A DNA stretch of 64,000 bases from Triticum aestivum (GCF_018294505.1 NC_057795.1:232914643-232978642), one strand, 5' to 3'; counted from the stretch's first letter, positions 11,148-23,500 are shown. Translations and numbers: made by a program. The notes: generated from the letters alone by a model not told the origin.

Positions 11148-11728
11148 ATGGGAGAGGAGCTAGCAAAACTGCTGGAAGCCGGATTCATCCGAGACATAAA
11201 ACATCCGGACTGGCTAGCAAACCTGGTGATGGTACCAAAGAAGGACAAATCTTGGCGTCTATGTGTCGATTTCAAAGACCTAAACAAGGCCTGTCCAAAG
11301 GACCCTTTCCCACTCCCCCGAATTGATCAAATCATCGACGCCACTGCAGGACACGACTCATTGTGTTTCCTCGATGCATACTCTGGTTACCATAAAATCA
11401 AGATGGCAGAGTCAGACCAAGCTTCAACACGATGCCCTTCGGGCTCAAAAACACCGGCGCAACATATCAGCGCATGATTCAGACATGTCTGGCCAACCAG
11501 ATAGGCAAAACAGTTGAAGTATACGTAGATGACGTGGTCGTCAAAACAAAACACGTCGATACTCTAGTAGACGACTTGAGGCTCACGTTCGACAATCTTC
11601 GAACATATGACATTAAGCTCAACCCGGAAAAATGCGTTTTTGGCGTACCAGCCGGAAAGCTCTTGGGCTTCATCGTATCCGGTAGAGGAATTGAAGCAAA
11701 CCCAGCCAAGATCCGAGCTCTGTCATAA
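11148..11728 (+). pseudogene. pol: Reverse transcriptase of element 2, with internal deletion
   Basis: The first part (11148-11420) has FIRDIKHPDWLANLV, LCVDFKDLNKACPKDPFPLPR and FLDAYSGYHKIKMA. Near 11421 a deletion removes the segment that normally lies between SDQ and MPFGLK, and the frame changes. The second part (11432-11728) resumes at MPFGLKNTGATYQR and carries the catalytic YVDDVVVKT at about 11521-11547. It ends at TAA 11726-11728, after which the same frame continues into RNase H. The deletion near 11421 removes part of the fingers and palm, so the enzyme would be inactive. Confidence 0.9.
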
Positions 11729-13143
11729 TTGGATACCCCAAAGGACCTCAAACAGATACAAAAACTGACAGGATGCATGGCGGCTCTAAGCCGCTTTATC
11801 TCCCGCTTAGGAGAAAAGGCATTACCCCTCTATCGCCTCCTGCGGCGCACCGACCACTTCGAGTGGACGGATGCCGCCACGGCCGGGCTCGAAGAAATAA
11901 AAGCCATACTGGCAACAAATCCGGTCCTGGCCGCGCCCAACACGTGTGAACCAATGCTATTATACATCGCGGCAACCCATCAAGTTGTAAGCGTGGTGCT
12001 CGTCGTCGAACGAGAAGCGGACGGACACAAGTTCCCCCTCCAAAAACCAGTGTACTACGTGTCCACTGTACTAACTCCATGCAAGTCATGGTACCCGCAT
12101 TATCAAAAGATAGCGTACGCGGTGTTCATGGCATCCCGGAAGCTGCGACACTACTTTCAAGAGTGCTCCATAACAGTGGCATCCGAAGTACACCTTAATG
12201 ATATTATAAACAACCGTGATGCAATGGGCCGGATTGCCAAATGGGCCATCGAGCTCCTCCCGTTCGACATAACTTACAAGCCAAGGCGAGCTATTAAGTC
12301 ACAGGTTTTGACCGACTTCATCGTCGAATGGACTGAAGCCGAACTCCCTAAAGAGTACGGCGCATACTCCAACCGGATCATGCACTTCGACGGCTCCAAA
12401 ATGTTGGCTGGCCTGGGGGCTGGCGTCGTTCTAACGTCCCCAACCGGAGACACAGTCCAATACGTACTTCAGATAATGTACATGGATTCCAACAACGCAG
12501 CCGAATACGAGGCCCTTTTACATGGCCTCCGGATGGCAGTCTCCATGGGCATTCAGCGCCTAGAGGTCCGCGGGGATTCAAACCTCGCAATATCCCAAAT
12601 AAATGGAGACTTTGACGCCAAGGATCCGAAAATGGCAGCTTACCGCAACGCCATCTTAAAGATGTCAGCTCGGTTTGAGGGGCTTGAATTTCATCACATA
12701 GCCCGGGAAAATAACCAAGCAGCAGACGTGTTAGCATGCATTGGCGCCAAGCGCGAGGCCGTCCCTCCAAACATCTTCCTGGAAAGGCTGTTCAAGCCAT
12801 CCGTATCATGGGAAGGAGAATCTGGAAACAATACCCCGGACACAACTACACCGCCCCTCACCGAACACTCTGACACAGTAGGGGGCTCCGCCAACGAAAC
12901 AACGCCATCAGCCCACGCAATAATGGCAGTCATTGCCCCTTGGACAGAACCATTCCTAGCCTACCTAACTAGGCAGGAACTTCCCGAGGACCAAAACGAG
13001 GCCCGCTGCATAGTGCGGCGATCTAAAGCCTACAAAATCCACGAGGGAGAGCTTTACAAGAAAAGCACAACCGGAGTCCTTCAAAGGTGTATCTCCGAAG
13101 AGGAAGGGCGAGACCTTTGGCTGAAATTCATGCCGGACTCGGC
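11729..13143 (+). pseudogene. pol: RNase H pair (retroviral-type remnant plus archaeal-type RNase H)
   Basis: In frame with RT after one stop. The first half (about residues 1-205) is the RT connection and degenerate RNase H (LTGCMAALSRFISR, YYVSTVLTP, SRKLRHYFQ). The second half is an archaeal-type RNase H: MHFDGSK, AAEYEALLHGL, RGDSNLAISQ and NNQAADVLA give four acidic positions. This doubling is typical of the TAT lineage. A linker to integrase follows. The frame is lost shortly before 13144, at the start of the integrase zinc domain, and runs out of frame to 13174. Confidence 0.9.
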
Positions 13144-14172
13144 GGGCACCACACCGCAGCCCGGGCCCTTGTAAGCAAGGCCTTTCGTACCGGATTTTAT
13201 TGGCCAACGGCCCGGGCAGACACTTAGGACTTAGTGCAACGATGTGTTGGTTGCCAGTTATTCGCCAACCAAAGCCACATGCCGCCTACCGCCCTACCAA
13301 CTATACCCATTACCTGGCCTTTCGTGGTCTGGGGGCTTGACATGGTCGGACCCCTTAAAGGAGGAACCCACAAGCAAAAATATCTACTGGTCATGGTGGA
13401 CAAATTCACCAAATGGATAGAAGCCAAGCCTGTAAAGACGGCCGAATCCGGACCAGTGATAGACTTCATATCCGGGGTGGTACACCGTTACGGCGTCCCC
13501 CACAGCATCATAACCAACAACGGCACAAACTTCACGGCCGATGAAGTTAAACTTTGGTGCAAAAACATGGGCATCAAGCTCGACTATGCTTCAGTCTATC
13601 ACCCTCAAACTAACGTTCAAGTCGAACGGGCCAATGGTCTCATTATGAGCGGCATCAAACCCAGACTAGTGCGATCCCTCAAGGAATCTAACACGCACTG
13701 GGTAGAGGAGCTTGACTCCGTACTCTAGGGGCTGCGGACCACGCCGAATCGCACTACCGGATTCACACCATTTTTTATGGTATACGGCGCAGAGGCAGTA
13801 CTGCCATGCAACATAATCCATGACTCACCTTGAGTGCGCATGTACGAAGAAAGAGAAGCCGAGCTCGATCGGTAGGACAGCTTGGACGCATTGGAAGAGG
13901 AGTGCGATGTGGCAAAAGCTCGTTCCGCATTCTATCAACAGCAGGCTCGAAGATACCAAAGCAGAGAAGTACGGGCCAAAACCTATAACGTTGGCGAACT
14001 AGTTCTACGCCTGCCGGACAAGAAAAAGGATAAATTAAAGCCCAGATGGGAGGGCCCCTTAATAATCGACCAAGTACTGACCGGCGGAGTGTACCGTCTG
14101 CGAAACGCATCGGATAACCAACTCGAGCCGAACCCATGGAACGCAGCACGCCTACGAAGGTTCCACGCCTAG
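13144..14172 (+). pseudogene. pol: Integrase of element 2, four stops, catalytic Asp changed to Asn
   Basis: One frame runs from the HHCC domain (GHHTAARAL, then CVGCQLF) to the C-terminal end NPWNAARLRRFHA, with stops at 13225, 13726, 13831 and 13873. The first catalytic Asp is in WGLDMVGP, and the Glu is in VQVERAN. The second Asp, expected in IITDNGTNF, reads Asn (AAC at about 13516-13518). The stop at 13726 sits where the family has Trp. These fit G-to-A or C-to-T decay of methylated cytosines. No chromodomain follows. Confidence 0.92.
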
Positions 14173-15002
14173 CGCCGGACTCCGTGTTCGTTTCCTTCCC
14201 TCGTCCCTTTGTTTTATTTTTTATTTTTATTTTTATTTTTTATTGGCAGTCCAGGATTTTGTTCCTTCTCCCTACCCTTTTTTCTCACAAGCCCTTAGGG
14301 GCTTGCCTGTGCATTATTCGCACATACCCGACGCGCTACCGACGCTCATAAATACCTGGGGGCTTCTTTACCAAGAAGTTTATATAAAATGGGCATCATG
14401 CCCAAAACATGTGTGATGCTTCTGCATGAACCTTTTATACACCATTATATGCATCGATATGACTTAAGTTTTGGCCAAGCTGGGTTGCCTGGCTCCTGTG
14501 CTTACCCCTACATTCCTGTTCGTTCGGCTAAGTGGTAAAGGGAGCACCTCTGCGATTGTTACTACCGGGTCAGCTGGATGTGTACCTCAGACTGGGTGAA
14601 GCCGAAAGCTAGCGTTCTTAAGGGAATATTCGGTCGGTGAACTAAAAGATGATCTTTCGTATTTATTCATTTGCCCCCAGATGCTTTTCTGCTCTTTTTG
14701 GCAGTTCGGACATGCACTTTAGGGCATTGCCTCCCAGGGAAAGGAACCCCTAATGGAACTATTCTCTCTGGAAGATGTTTCTTACTAACCATGTAATATA
14801 ACATAACTAGTTGGGCACTTGTCTGCTAAAGCACTTATGACCCCTATGCCTTGTCTCCATGCATGCCCCGGTTCTTACATAATCGAGAGGGTATTCGGAC
14901 ACACTCCGGACTATAGGGTCCAGAGGTCGAAGCGAAAAGGTCCGCAATGACAAACGATCTACAATCCGGCTAGAAGGCATTTTTTATGTCATTTTTACAG
15001 AG
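14173..15002 (+). other. Spacer between pol end and antisense gene end
   Basis: About 830 bp between the integrase stop and the stop of the convergent antisense gene. It is T-rich after 14200 and otherwise mixed. I see no ORF with family features. The equivalent spacer in element 4 is 44061-44868, of nearly the same length. Confidence 0.7.
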
Positions 15003-17740
15003 TCAATCCGACTCGGCATACTCTTCTTCAATACCACCCAACAGGCGGTCTAATTTACAGTCCTGTTGGGAATACTTTGCAGCCAGCTCCACATGGCCAT
15101 ATGCTAAGCTGACCGGGATCTCCTTTCCGTCCAGACCTATAGGGCCGACCTCGGCCATGTGGTTTGGGTCAGCCTTCGTGTACCGAGTATTCACCATGGC
15201 CCAGGCCTCCCTGGCACCTTGACGGCAAGCCGATATCTTCCACAACCGGAAGCGCTGCTGCACTCCCTCCAGCTTCTTGGTAAGCTCCTCAAGGCCTTCG
15301 AGCACGGAGAGGGATGGCCACATAGCCTGGATGACACTTTGCATTGCCTGCCGAACTCGTTCGTGTAGTTGCAACAGCTCGGGAAGAAGGTTTCCTGATG
15401 AACCGGGCATTTCCTCCGCAGGACGACCCGTCAGCAGACCTACAGACATAGCTCTATCAATCGACTTCCTCGCCGAATTCTTTTTTCGCAGATTCGTTCA
15501 AGCACTTACTAAAAATGCTGCGTCGAAGTCCCCGATTCTCCTTCACGGCAGAAGACAGCTGAATACGAACATCTTTCAGTTCCTCGCCCAGCTGGGTATT
15601 GGCGTCTTGAAGCTTGTTCTTCTCTTGCCTCACCCTCGTCAGCACGCTCTCGCCAGCCTTTAGTTGGCGTAGGAGTTGTTGCTTGTCCGGATCTACTCCG
15701 GCCTCATCTGCATTATTATCGTCAGGGTTGCACGCCTGCCGAATTTCAAAATGGAAGTACCTTTCGAAGCATATATTACCTGCGGGCATCCCCTTGACAT
15801 TTTCTGAAGTGGCCAATGCGGCCTCGAGCCGAGCCTTGCACTCTTCGAGCTCCTAGGACAATTGCGTGTTCTTCTTTGTAAGACACTTCATAGCACATGA
15901 TCCTTCAAACAGTTATCTTCACTGTTTCAAGTCTCGGGGGCTACTGACATATATAACCTTCAATTCTACTCACATGTATGTCTTTCACATACTGCTCCGT
16001 GGCTCTGGCTAGACCATTTTGAGCAGCACGGAGATACGCATCTCCTGTATTAAAGGCGTCCAATGCCTCTGGGGAAAAACACGCGTCACGAAGAACAGTC
16101 CGGCGATGCCTGTGGTTCAGGGCACTCTCCACCTCTAAATTGGTGGCAGATAGCCCGTCGGCGCCCTCTGTCGGAGGAGCGCCCGAGGCGCGTCCCATGT
16201 CCGCCTCCGCTTCCGGACCCGGCCTCGAACCTTGGCCGGCGGACATAGTCCGGCGGGCTCTCTTCTTTCTAAGAAAATCATGAGCATTAGTAAGACTCAA
16301 GGGCATAAACCCTAGGCATTAAATTCGCACGCCATACCGTTGCGCCGGAATCTCGATCTGGTCCGCACTTCTTTTTGGCCCACCTGGCTTCAGCGACCCT
16401 TGTTGGCTGCCCACCGTGGGCTTGGCCTTCCGCCTCAAGGATTTACCCTGTGAAACGCTGTTAGTACACTGCATGCAAGATAAAGCATGAGAATATTGGG
16501 ACTTTGGTCTTAGTTACCTTGGAGGCTAGAAGTAGTCCGGGATAGTCGGCCGTGATGGCCACCAAGGAGTTATCCTTGCTCAATTGATGAAATACTCCAT
16601 CAATCAACTCCACGCATAAGTCCGGATCTTCTTGGGAGTCCGGATCAAGGGGCCATTCCGGGTCCTCGGGTTGTGGAGCAGGGCTGTTTATTTCCTTCAC
16701 AGCCTGGCGCAACTCCTGCGTTTAAACATTACTAGTCTAGGTACTCAACTACGGGAATTTCAAAAACGGATAGGCAAGTGAAAGTGTCCGCTCACCCAAC
16801 TAGGAGGATTGTACATGGAGAGTCCGCCTTCCGGGTTGATACGGAGGAATTCTTCCTCTTCCCCCTTGTACAAAGCGGATAAGATTCTCGTTAAAGTGGC
16901 GGCCGAATCTAGCCCCTTGCGACCGCACCGTGTAGCGTCATCCTCCCCGTTGAAATCCCACATGGGGTGGCCTCTGTATTGAAGCGGTTGCACCCCTTGC
17001 GTAATGCATATGGCCATGACCTTAATCATGGTCAGTCCGGAATGAGCCAACAACCTTATCCGGCTCATCAGGTACAGGACATCCCTGTCAGCTTCCCTCT
17101 GAGGGTTCCGTGGGCGCCAACTCAGGCGCTTCTTCAACGGGGCGTTATTGAACTCGGGGAGGCCGATCTGTACAGGGTCCGGCAGGGGGACGTCATCTAT
17201 ATAAAACCACTCCGAGGGCCAGTCTTCGGACGCCCTCTTTGGGGTGCCGGATAGATATCCGATCCCGACGATGCACCATAGTTCGGCTCCGCCCACCTGA
17301 TAAATAGACCCCTCCCGAGAACGGGGCACAAGGAAAAACAACCTCTTCCACGGCGCAAAATGGGCCTCAACACCCAAGAACAGCCTGCAGAGGGCCACGA
17401 AGCCCGCGATGTGCAAAATGGAGGCGGGCGTGAGGTTATGTAGCTGGAGGCCGTAGAATTCCAGCAACCCTCAGAGAAACGGATGAATTGGAAATCCTAG
17501 TCCTCTCATCAAATAAGGGACTAGGCATACCCGCTCTCCTTGAGAGGGATTGGGCACGCCCTCCGCCTGCTCTCCGCCGCTATAGGTAGCAATCTCGGCT
17601 CGAACTGGGACCATATATGCTGGGGGGAGAAGCCCCTTGGACTGAAGCACGACTAACTTGCTATGCGGGACGGAACAGCGCCCCCAATCTCCGGGCCGAG
17701 GGGTGGAGGCGCGAGAGGAGGAGCGGCACCGACTGGCCAT
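15003..17740 (-). pseudogene. Antisense spliced gene of element 2 (Transposase_28-like plus coiled coil), 7 putative exons
   Basis: The minus strand reads through seven blocks with GT...AG borders and matching codon phases: 17740-16796, 16715-16518, 16447-16338, 16268-15974, 15885-15780, 15707-15510 and 15439-15003. Exon 1 (from ATG 17740) resembles the 'putative gypsy type transposon' (Transposase_28, plant mobile domain-like) family, with GLQLHNLTPASILHIAGF and IKVMAICITQGVQPLQYR. Exons 4-7 are mostly charged helices, probably coiled coil. Only two in-frame stops are seen: TGA 17471-17473 and TAG in exon 5. TAT/Retand elements are known to carry antisense ORFs of unknown function. The exon model is my inference; no transcript supports it here. 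Confidence 0.75.
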
Positions 17741-18067
17741 GATGGAATGGATCTCTATCAGAGGCGCTCTGATGAAGACTCGCGGAGGGAAGATGGTGCG
17801 AATTTGATCTAAATCCCCGTCTCTTTTATGGGAGGCTCATTAACGCAACCGGGGGGGTAAGTGAAAAGAAAACCCCCTAGTTGTTCGCATTCATTTGATG
17901 CGTGGAATATGGTCATTATGGGGCACAGAAGCCGAGGAGGACAGCATGCACTAGAAGCCGGACACTATTTGACGGATACAGATAATTTGCAGGAGAACCC
18001 GCCTTGCAATGCCGAAGACAACTTGCACGCCAGACTCATCGTCATTGAAGCCTGGTTCAGGGGCTAC
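17741..18067. other. Region between antisense gene start and 3' LTR
   Basis: 327 bp holding the putative antisense promoter. It ends in GGTTCAGGGGCTAC before the LTR, the likely polypurine-tract zone. No gene is seen. Confidence 0.6.
17823..17830 (-). promoter_or_regulatory. Possible TATA box for the antisense gene
   Basis: On the minus strand CCATAAAAGAG lies about 85 bases before ATG 17740, between the gene and the 3' LTR. It is a weak TATA-like match, but the equivalent place in element 4 also has a TATA motif. Confidence 0.35.
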
Positions 18068-18539
18068 TGAGGGAGTCCTAGATTAGGGGGTGTCCGGATG
18101 GCCGGACTAAGACCTTTGGCCGGATTCCCGGACTATGAAGATACAAGATTGAAGACTCCGTCCCGTGTCCAGATGGGACTTTCCTTGGCGTGGAAGGCAA
18201 GCTTGGCGATACGATATGAAGATCTCCTCCCCTTGAAACCGACTCTGTGTAACCCTAGCCCTCTCCGGTGTCTATATAAACCGGAGAGTTTTAGTCCGTA
18301 GGACGAACAACAATCATACCATAGGCTAGCTTCTAGGGTTTAGCCACTCCGATCTTGTGGTAGATCTACTCTTGTACTACCCATATCATCAATATTAATC
18401 AAGCAGGAGTAGGGTTTTACCTCCATCAAGAGGGCCCGAACCTAGGTAAAAACATCGTGTCCCTTGTCTCCTGTTACCATCCGCCTAGACGCACTGTTCG
18501 GGACCCCCTACCCAAGATCCACCGGTTTTGACACCGACA
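18068..18539 (+). repeat. Right (3') LTR of element 2
   Basis: 472 bp, the same length as the left LTR, TG...CA, followed by the TSD AGCAC. About 18 substitutions against the left LTR counted by eye. Confidence 0.95.
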
Positions 18540-18544
18540 AGCAC

Positions 18545-18930
18545 CATGCACTGATCGCGCATGGTGCTACAGAGCTTCCGGTCTGCGGAGGCCAGGATGC
18601 ATGAGGTCTTCAAGGGCCTCGTCAAGAGCTTCGAGGTATATTTCTTTTTACTTGTATTAAGAGTAACCTCCATGCTTAGAATTATTTGCAAATTCGAGCA
18701 TTTGTCCGAAGGCATTTTCACCTATATCATAGCATAGCACTTAGACAGTGTAGCCAGTGAGTAGCCCCCGAGCCATGGGCTAGTTTCAAAAAACTGGCTT
18801 TGGGGTCAAAGCAGAGGATCCTAAGGCGATAAATATGTATCCCCCAAGACTCCAACGGACATCCAAAAATGTGTATCCAAAGTATTGATATCGGGAACAG
18901 GGGCTAAATGAGAATTTTATGTTTGCAGGT
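18545..18930 (+). other. Older repeat fragment, right part, with a plausible intron
   Basis: Continuation of 8436-8581. On the + strand a short frame reading EARMHEVFKGLVKSFE ends at 18635. GTATAT follows, and at 18914-18928 there is a good acceptor (TTTTATGTTTGCAG). That makes a GT...AG intron of about 293 bp (18636-18928). The next element starts two bases later at 18931. It looks like the antisense gene of a still older minus-strand TAT/Retand element, but the match is from memory and weak. Confidence 0.4.
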
Positions 18931-19028
18931 GGATAATCCACAAGTATAGGGGATCACAACAATTTTAGAGGGTAGAGTATTCAACCCAAATTTATTGATT
19001 CAGCACAAGGGGAGCCAAAGAATATTTG
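18931..19028 (-). repeat. Athila-like 3' LTR, distal segment
   Basis: The sequence from 18931 matches 54468 onward (CACAAGTATAGGGGATC and beyond). It is the last part of the 3' LTR, cut from the rest by element 3. The final 5 bases, ATTTG, are the TSD of that insertion. Confidence 0.9.
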
Positions 19029-22000
19029 TGTAGCGACCCGACCCGAATGGATCACGTCTCTGTGCTTATGTGTCATCCCTGGATCAGTATGCTGACACAC
19101 ACAGTACTCGAAGGATTTATAACAGAGGTAAATCACATGTATAAAGTAACGTAAGTACTATTACCTCAATCCTTATTGCGGAAGCAACAAGGTTGTGGAT
19201 TCCCATCAACACCAACGGCAAAATTGAGTGTAGAAATCGTAACCCTAACGTATCACTTACTCGTCGTAAGACATCCTGCAACATGAGACATTGCAGCCCG
19301 AAAGGGGTCAGTACATTGAATGTACTGGCAAATTCACACCATAGAGAGAATAATGAACAATGGCTATCACTATATGCATATTTGGCTGGTGGAAAGCTCT
19401 ATGGTTACAGTTTTGCATAAAGCCAGTTTTTTTTCCTACTGCAAAGGAATAAATTTGTTTAACTATCATGGTGGTTGTTAAACATTGAGAATGGTTGACA
19501 GCATTCTCAATCCCAATTAAAAGTACTCATTAAAACCCAACAACATTAATTAGAAGTAACATGTTGAGATTCACTCGATATTCAAGTACTAGATACTCAA
19601 GTTGTCCATAACCGGGGACACGGCTAATCATGATTAGTTTGTTACTCTGCAGAGGTTTGCGCACTTTTCCCCACAAGACTCGATCGCCTCCGTTTGGTTT
19701 CTCGCACTACATGGTGTTTGAGAAGACGGATGACCGAGACATAGTCTTTCAGAAGCGCTAGCACCTTACATGTGGGTAGACCGTACCAACCTACATCCCT
19801 GACATCAGCTAGCCTACCCGTAAGAGTTCGCACAACTTAATCAACTACGCCAGAGCCCATAATTGGCTTGTGGCTGCACACGGAAGTTTCCAGTTTGAAA
19901 TATCTTATGATCCCTTAGAGCCTGGGTGGCGGTCCAAAAAAAACAGGCAAGTCCTGATAGACATCAGGTGCCTCAATCCACCCAGATGTGTGTTTAAGTG
20001 GCCACCTTAGATAAACCATTAAAATTATCAATCTCACATCTGTCATGGATATCACTCACCCAATCCACGTCTACTGGCATAGCATAGCATAATAAGCAAA
20101 CGTAGAAGTAACTCCCAAGGTTTCATAAGTAACAGGTAATAGGTACTACCTCAATTCTACTTCCCATCCCACAATTTATTAGATCCTAATCATGCAATGT
20201 GTGAGGATTGAGCTAATGCAATAAAACATGGGTTGTAGAAAAGGTATGATCAAAGTGTGAACTTGCCTGCAATGTTGATGAAGATGATTCGCACTCAAAA
20301 CTCGTGATAGATCTACTCGTCACACTCCGGTCGATCTATCGTAAGCAAACAATAGTAACCACACAATAAGTACTCATCTAATGCACAGGGAAAAATCGAA
20401 CAAGAGAACGAACCAGAAAGTTCAACTTAAGAACTCCGGTTGCAAAGAAATAACGAGCCGAACAAACGACGAAAAACAAACGGCGGAAGAAAACAACTCG
20501 GTTCTAGCAAGTTAAATCTAGGTCAAAATTTTACTGTAGCAAAAGCTTGTTCAAGTTGATTAGATGGAACGGCGGTTTTGAGATGAAACTCCAGGCGCTT
20601 GAATCACCTGATTCCGATAAACGAGCGAGAATATAAACTAGAACGAAGATCGGATCTGAGATCGCGATCGCGGAATAAATCCGACGAGAAGAAAAAGAAG
20701 AACGGTTATACGAACAGACGTTGTTAACCGGGAAATAATCGGTGATCACGTTCGTTGAGACGAACGGTCCGAAAGAAGAACGAAAACCAATCTAGGGTTT
20801 TCGGAAAAGAGATCGAAACGAAAAACCGATCTAGAACACCGGAACGGTTTAGCGAAAAATCGGAAAGAAAACGAATCGGTAGAGAAGAAAAGAATCGGAA
20901 CGGTTTATAAGAAAAACCGAACCGAGGGAAAGAAGAGACGCGGCGCGGTACCTCCGGCGAACGGCGGCGACGGCGGCGTTGACGCAGGGCGGCGGCGGCG
21001 CGGTGACGCATGGCGGCGGTGGCGGCACTAGGGCGCGGGGTTGGGCGGCGTTGGGCGCGGCGGCGATGCACAAGGGCGGCGGCGCGGGTGAGAGGCGCGG
21101 GGTGAGGCGCGGCTTGGGTGGTGCGGCGGCGCGGCGTGGGGTGTGGCGGCGCGACGTGGGGCGGCGGAGAGGAGAGGAGAGGTGTTGGTTTGATGTGTGT
21201 AGAGGGGGGGTGCTTGGGTATTTATATTGGGGAGGGGAGGGTTTTGCTTGGGGTAGGGGACAAGAAATAGATTAGGATTAGGAAACAAGAGGAAAAGATC
21301 TAGAAATAGATACGGAATAAACGAACATAGGACAAGAGTCCTACTAGGACTAGGCAAAAGAAGGAAGCGGCGGCTCCCTGGTGCACGCGCGCTATGGCCT
21401 CTTGGCCGGCCGGCGGCTAGTGGCTTGGGCCTTTGGCCCAAGGCGCTGCAGATTTTTTTTTTTTAACGGTCTCACGCGCAGAAAAAAAATAAAAGAAAAT
21501 CTAAACGAACTCCAAAATTAATAAAGTAAATTTTCCCCGACTCCTAAAAATGAGCTGAACAAAAAGAACTTTACTCCGGGCCTAAAAAGCAAATTTTGTA
21601 AACGCACAATTTTCCCTATCCGAATAAAATGCAAATAAAACTCCGGCAAACAAAATTTGATCTATTTATTAAATCTTCATTTTCCTAAATTTGGGAAAGT
21701 CATATTATTCCCTCTCTTATATTTTTGATAACGGAAAAATAATTGAAGATGAAATAAATAAATCAAATGATCCTCTTTTCAATTCGAGAAAACTCTCAAA
21801 TATGAAAATAACGAAATCTCCAACTCTCTCCAAGGGTCCTTGAGTTGCGTGAAATTTCTAGGATCGACCAAAATGCAAGAAAATAAAATATGCATGATGA
21901 TCTATTCCAAATTGAAAATAAATTCAAAGGGGCTTTGAATTTAATTCTTTGAAACTCCCAACTCATATTTCATATAATTTGAAGAAGTCATTTTATCTTC

Positions 22001-22324
22001 TCTCGTGAAAATCATTGAGTTGCGTAAAGTTTCTGAATTGGAAATATTTCCAAATGAAATTCAATTATTTTTCAAACACCCTTTTCATTTTTAAATGGAA
22101 GAAGTCATGTCATCTTCTCTCTAGGGTTTTGTGTTTGAAAAGCATTTGAATTCACGGAGAGCATAAAATGCAAAAATGAAAGTTTGGGAAAGTCCTTTTA
22201 TTCCCTCTCATTTAACTTTCAAAAGGTTTTGAATTCACTCACTTTCAGACAATCAATCAAACAATCAGTCAAATCTATCTATTTGTTTATAACATTCCAA
22301 AATTTAGAATTTTGGGATGTTACA
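19029..22324 (-). repeat. 3' LTR of element 3 (left copy)
   Basis: 3296 bp, inverted TG...CA. Contains an inverted CTTGGGCC palindrome (about 21424-21442), the TATA near 21218-21227 and a CGG-rich stretch (20940-21180). The AT-rich part (21480-22320) has diverged copies of short segments such as GAAGTCAT...ATCTTCTC. Short ORFs within it are compositional. Confidence 0.95.
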
Positions 22325-22336
22325 AACTACCACCCT
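22325..22336 (-). promoter_or_regulatory. Polypurine tract of element 3
   Basis: On the minus strand AAGGGTGGTAG directly precedes the LTR start. A second copy of this motif (inverted ACTACCACCCTT) lies near 24002-24014, suggesting an internal rearrangement. Confidence 0.7.
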
Positions 22337-23500
22337 TAAAATGAATCTCGTCCTCAAGATTCGGAGAGGCTAGAAAGAATAGGTTAGGGTTTGGGGTCTT
22401 CTCAAAGTCCATCGATCATCTCCGAGGTCTCGGGTGCTACCACCCTTAGAAACATTGTTACGGTTCCATCAAAACTCATATACTCCATCCTTATCGTTGA
22501 CAGTGTCAGTCTTCTCAGATATTAAGGATAATCCCTTCTCTGGGCTCTTCCGGTAGTGGCATAACCTTTTCCTCAATTCCTTTGTCCTTTCATCTTGGTA
22601 AGGTTATCCCGAAACTGGGTCTTCATAGCTGACGGGTCTGACGCCAATGCTAAACAACTATCGATATCTCGTGGTGGTCAACAATTTATGGTTTCTCCTG
22701 CAGGAAAGGGTCTGGGTTGAACCTCACCGTATAACCTACGGTTGGCAACAACTGCCGTGTACAAGGGAAAAAAATACCTATACCTTTCTAAGGTTCAAAC
22801 AAGGTTTTGATCGTCGTCTCTCCACTATAGGTAAGTCACTCAGATTTACCATCCCATATAGCAAAGCGAATAATAAGAGTAAGTCGGTATGGTGATCAAT
22901 CCATCCCGCACCCAAATCATTACCATGTATACAGTTTAGCGAATCTCGCATACTAACACTCGGTCAACCTCACAAGCATTGCAGAATTCTTCTTGTCGAC
23001 GAACCAAGTTCGGAAAATCCATTGATTCTGTAAGCCAAACAAACATCTATCATTACTTAACAACTCTCAGGTTTTGCGTAAACTCCTATAGAATCGTCGG
23101 TTGATACAAGTCGTAACTTCTTCCAGGGTTTTTCCTTCAGCAAGAGTGTGCTTGCTTCTTGGCAGGTCCTGGGGCCTGTGGGTTATGGCCCATCTCATCA
23201 CTTGCAAATCTTGAACTCATCATCTGGGCAACTGATCATTATCCCAACATCCAACTTCCTGGCATACTTAAAATCCATCCAAATGTACTGTCTCTTTTCC
23301 TTATATTTGCACCAAACGGGGACATGATTACTCAGACTCTTCATGGAATTTCCATTGATCCATATTTCCAACATCATACCTCCTTTATATCCAATAACAC
23401 TTCATCTCTTCATCCTCGTGGGATGTCCCACATACCGTGATAAAACTTATACTTATGAAATCCATACTCCACTTCGTGGAACATCATTATCCTTTCCAGG
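22337..23500 (-). other. Decayed 3' end of pol in element 3
   Basis: No open gene. The minus strand just before the tract (about 22340-22400) still matches the end of the chromodomain frame of element 1 (the nucleotides around CGAATCTTGAGGACGAGAT). The rest is too decayed to align by eye, and part of it may be unrelated filler. Confidence 0.5.

Larger units (their letters stand above)
8582..18539 (+). mobile_element. Element 2: complete Ty3/gypsy TAT/Retand-type retrotransposon
   Basis: Two 472-bp LTRs (8582-9053 and 18068-18539) flank the element, with a perfect 5-bp TSD AGCAC at 8577-8581 and 18540-18544. The + strand carries gag-pro-RT-RNaseH-archaeal-type RNaseH-integrase without a chromodomain, ending at 14172. 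The 3' part carries an antisense gene (15003-17740). A doubled RNase H and an antisense Transposase_28-type ORF are typical of the TAT/Retand lineage. About 18 differences between LTRs by eye suggest roughly 1.5 million years at the usual grass rate. The LTR resembles my memory of the Triticeae family Fatima, unverified. Confidence 0.95.

Noticed and set aside
15003..15449. Host gene captured by element 2
   Set aside because: The frame belongs to the last exon of the antisense gene by phase and position, and a gene of the same design is in element 4.
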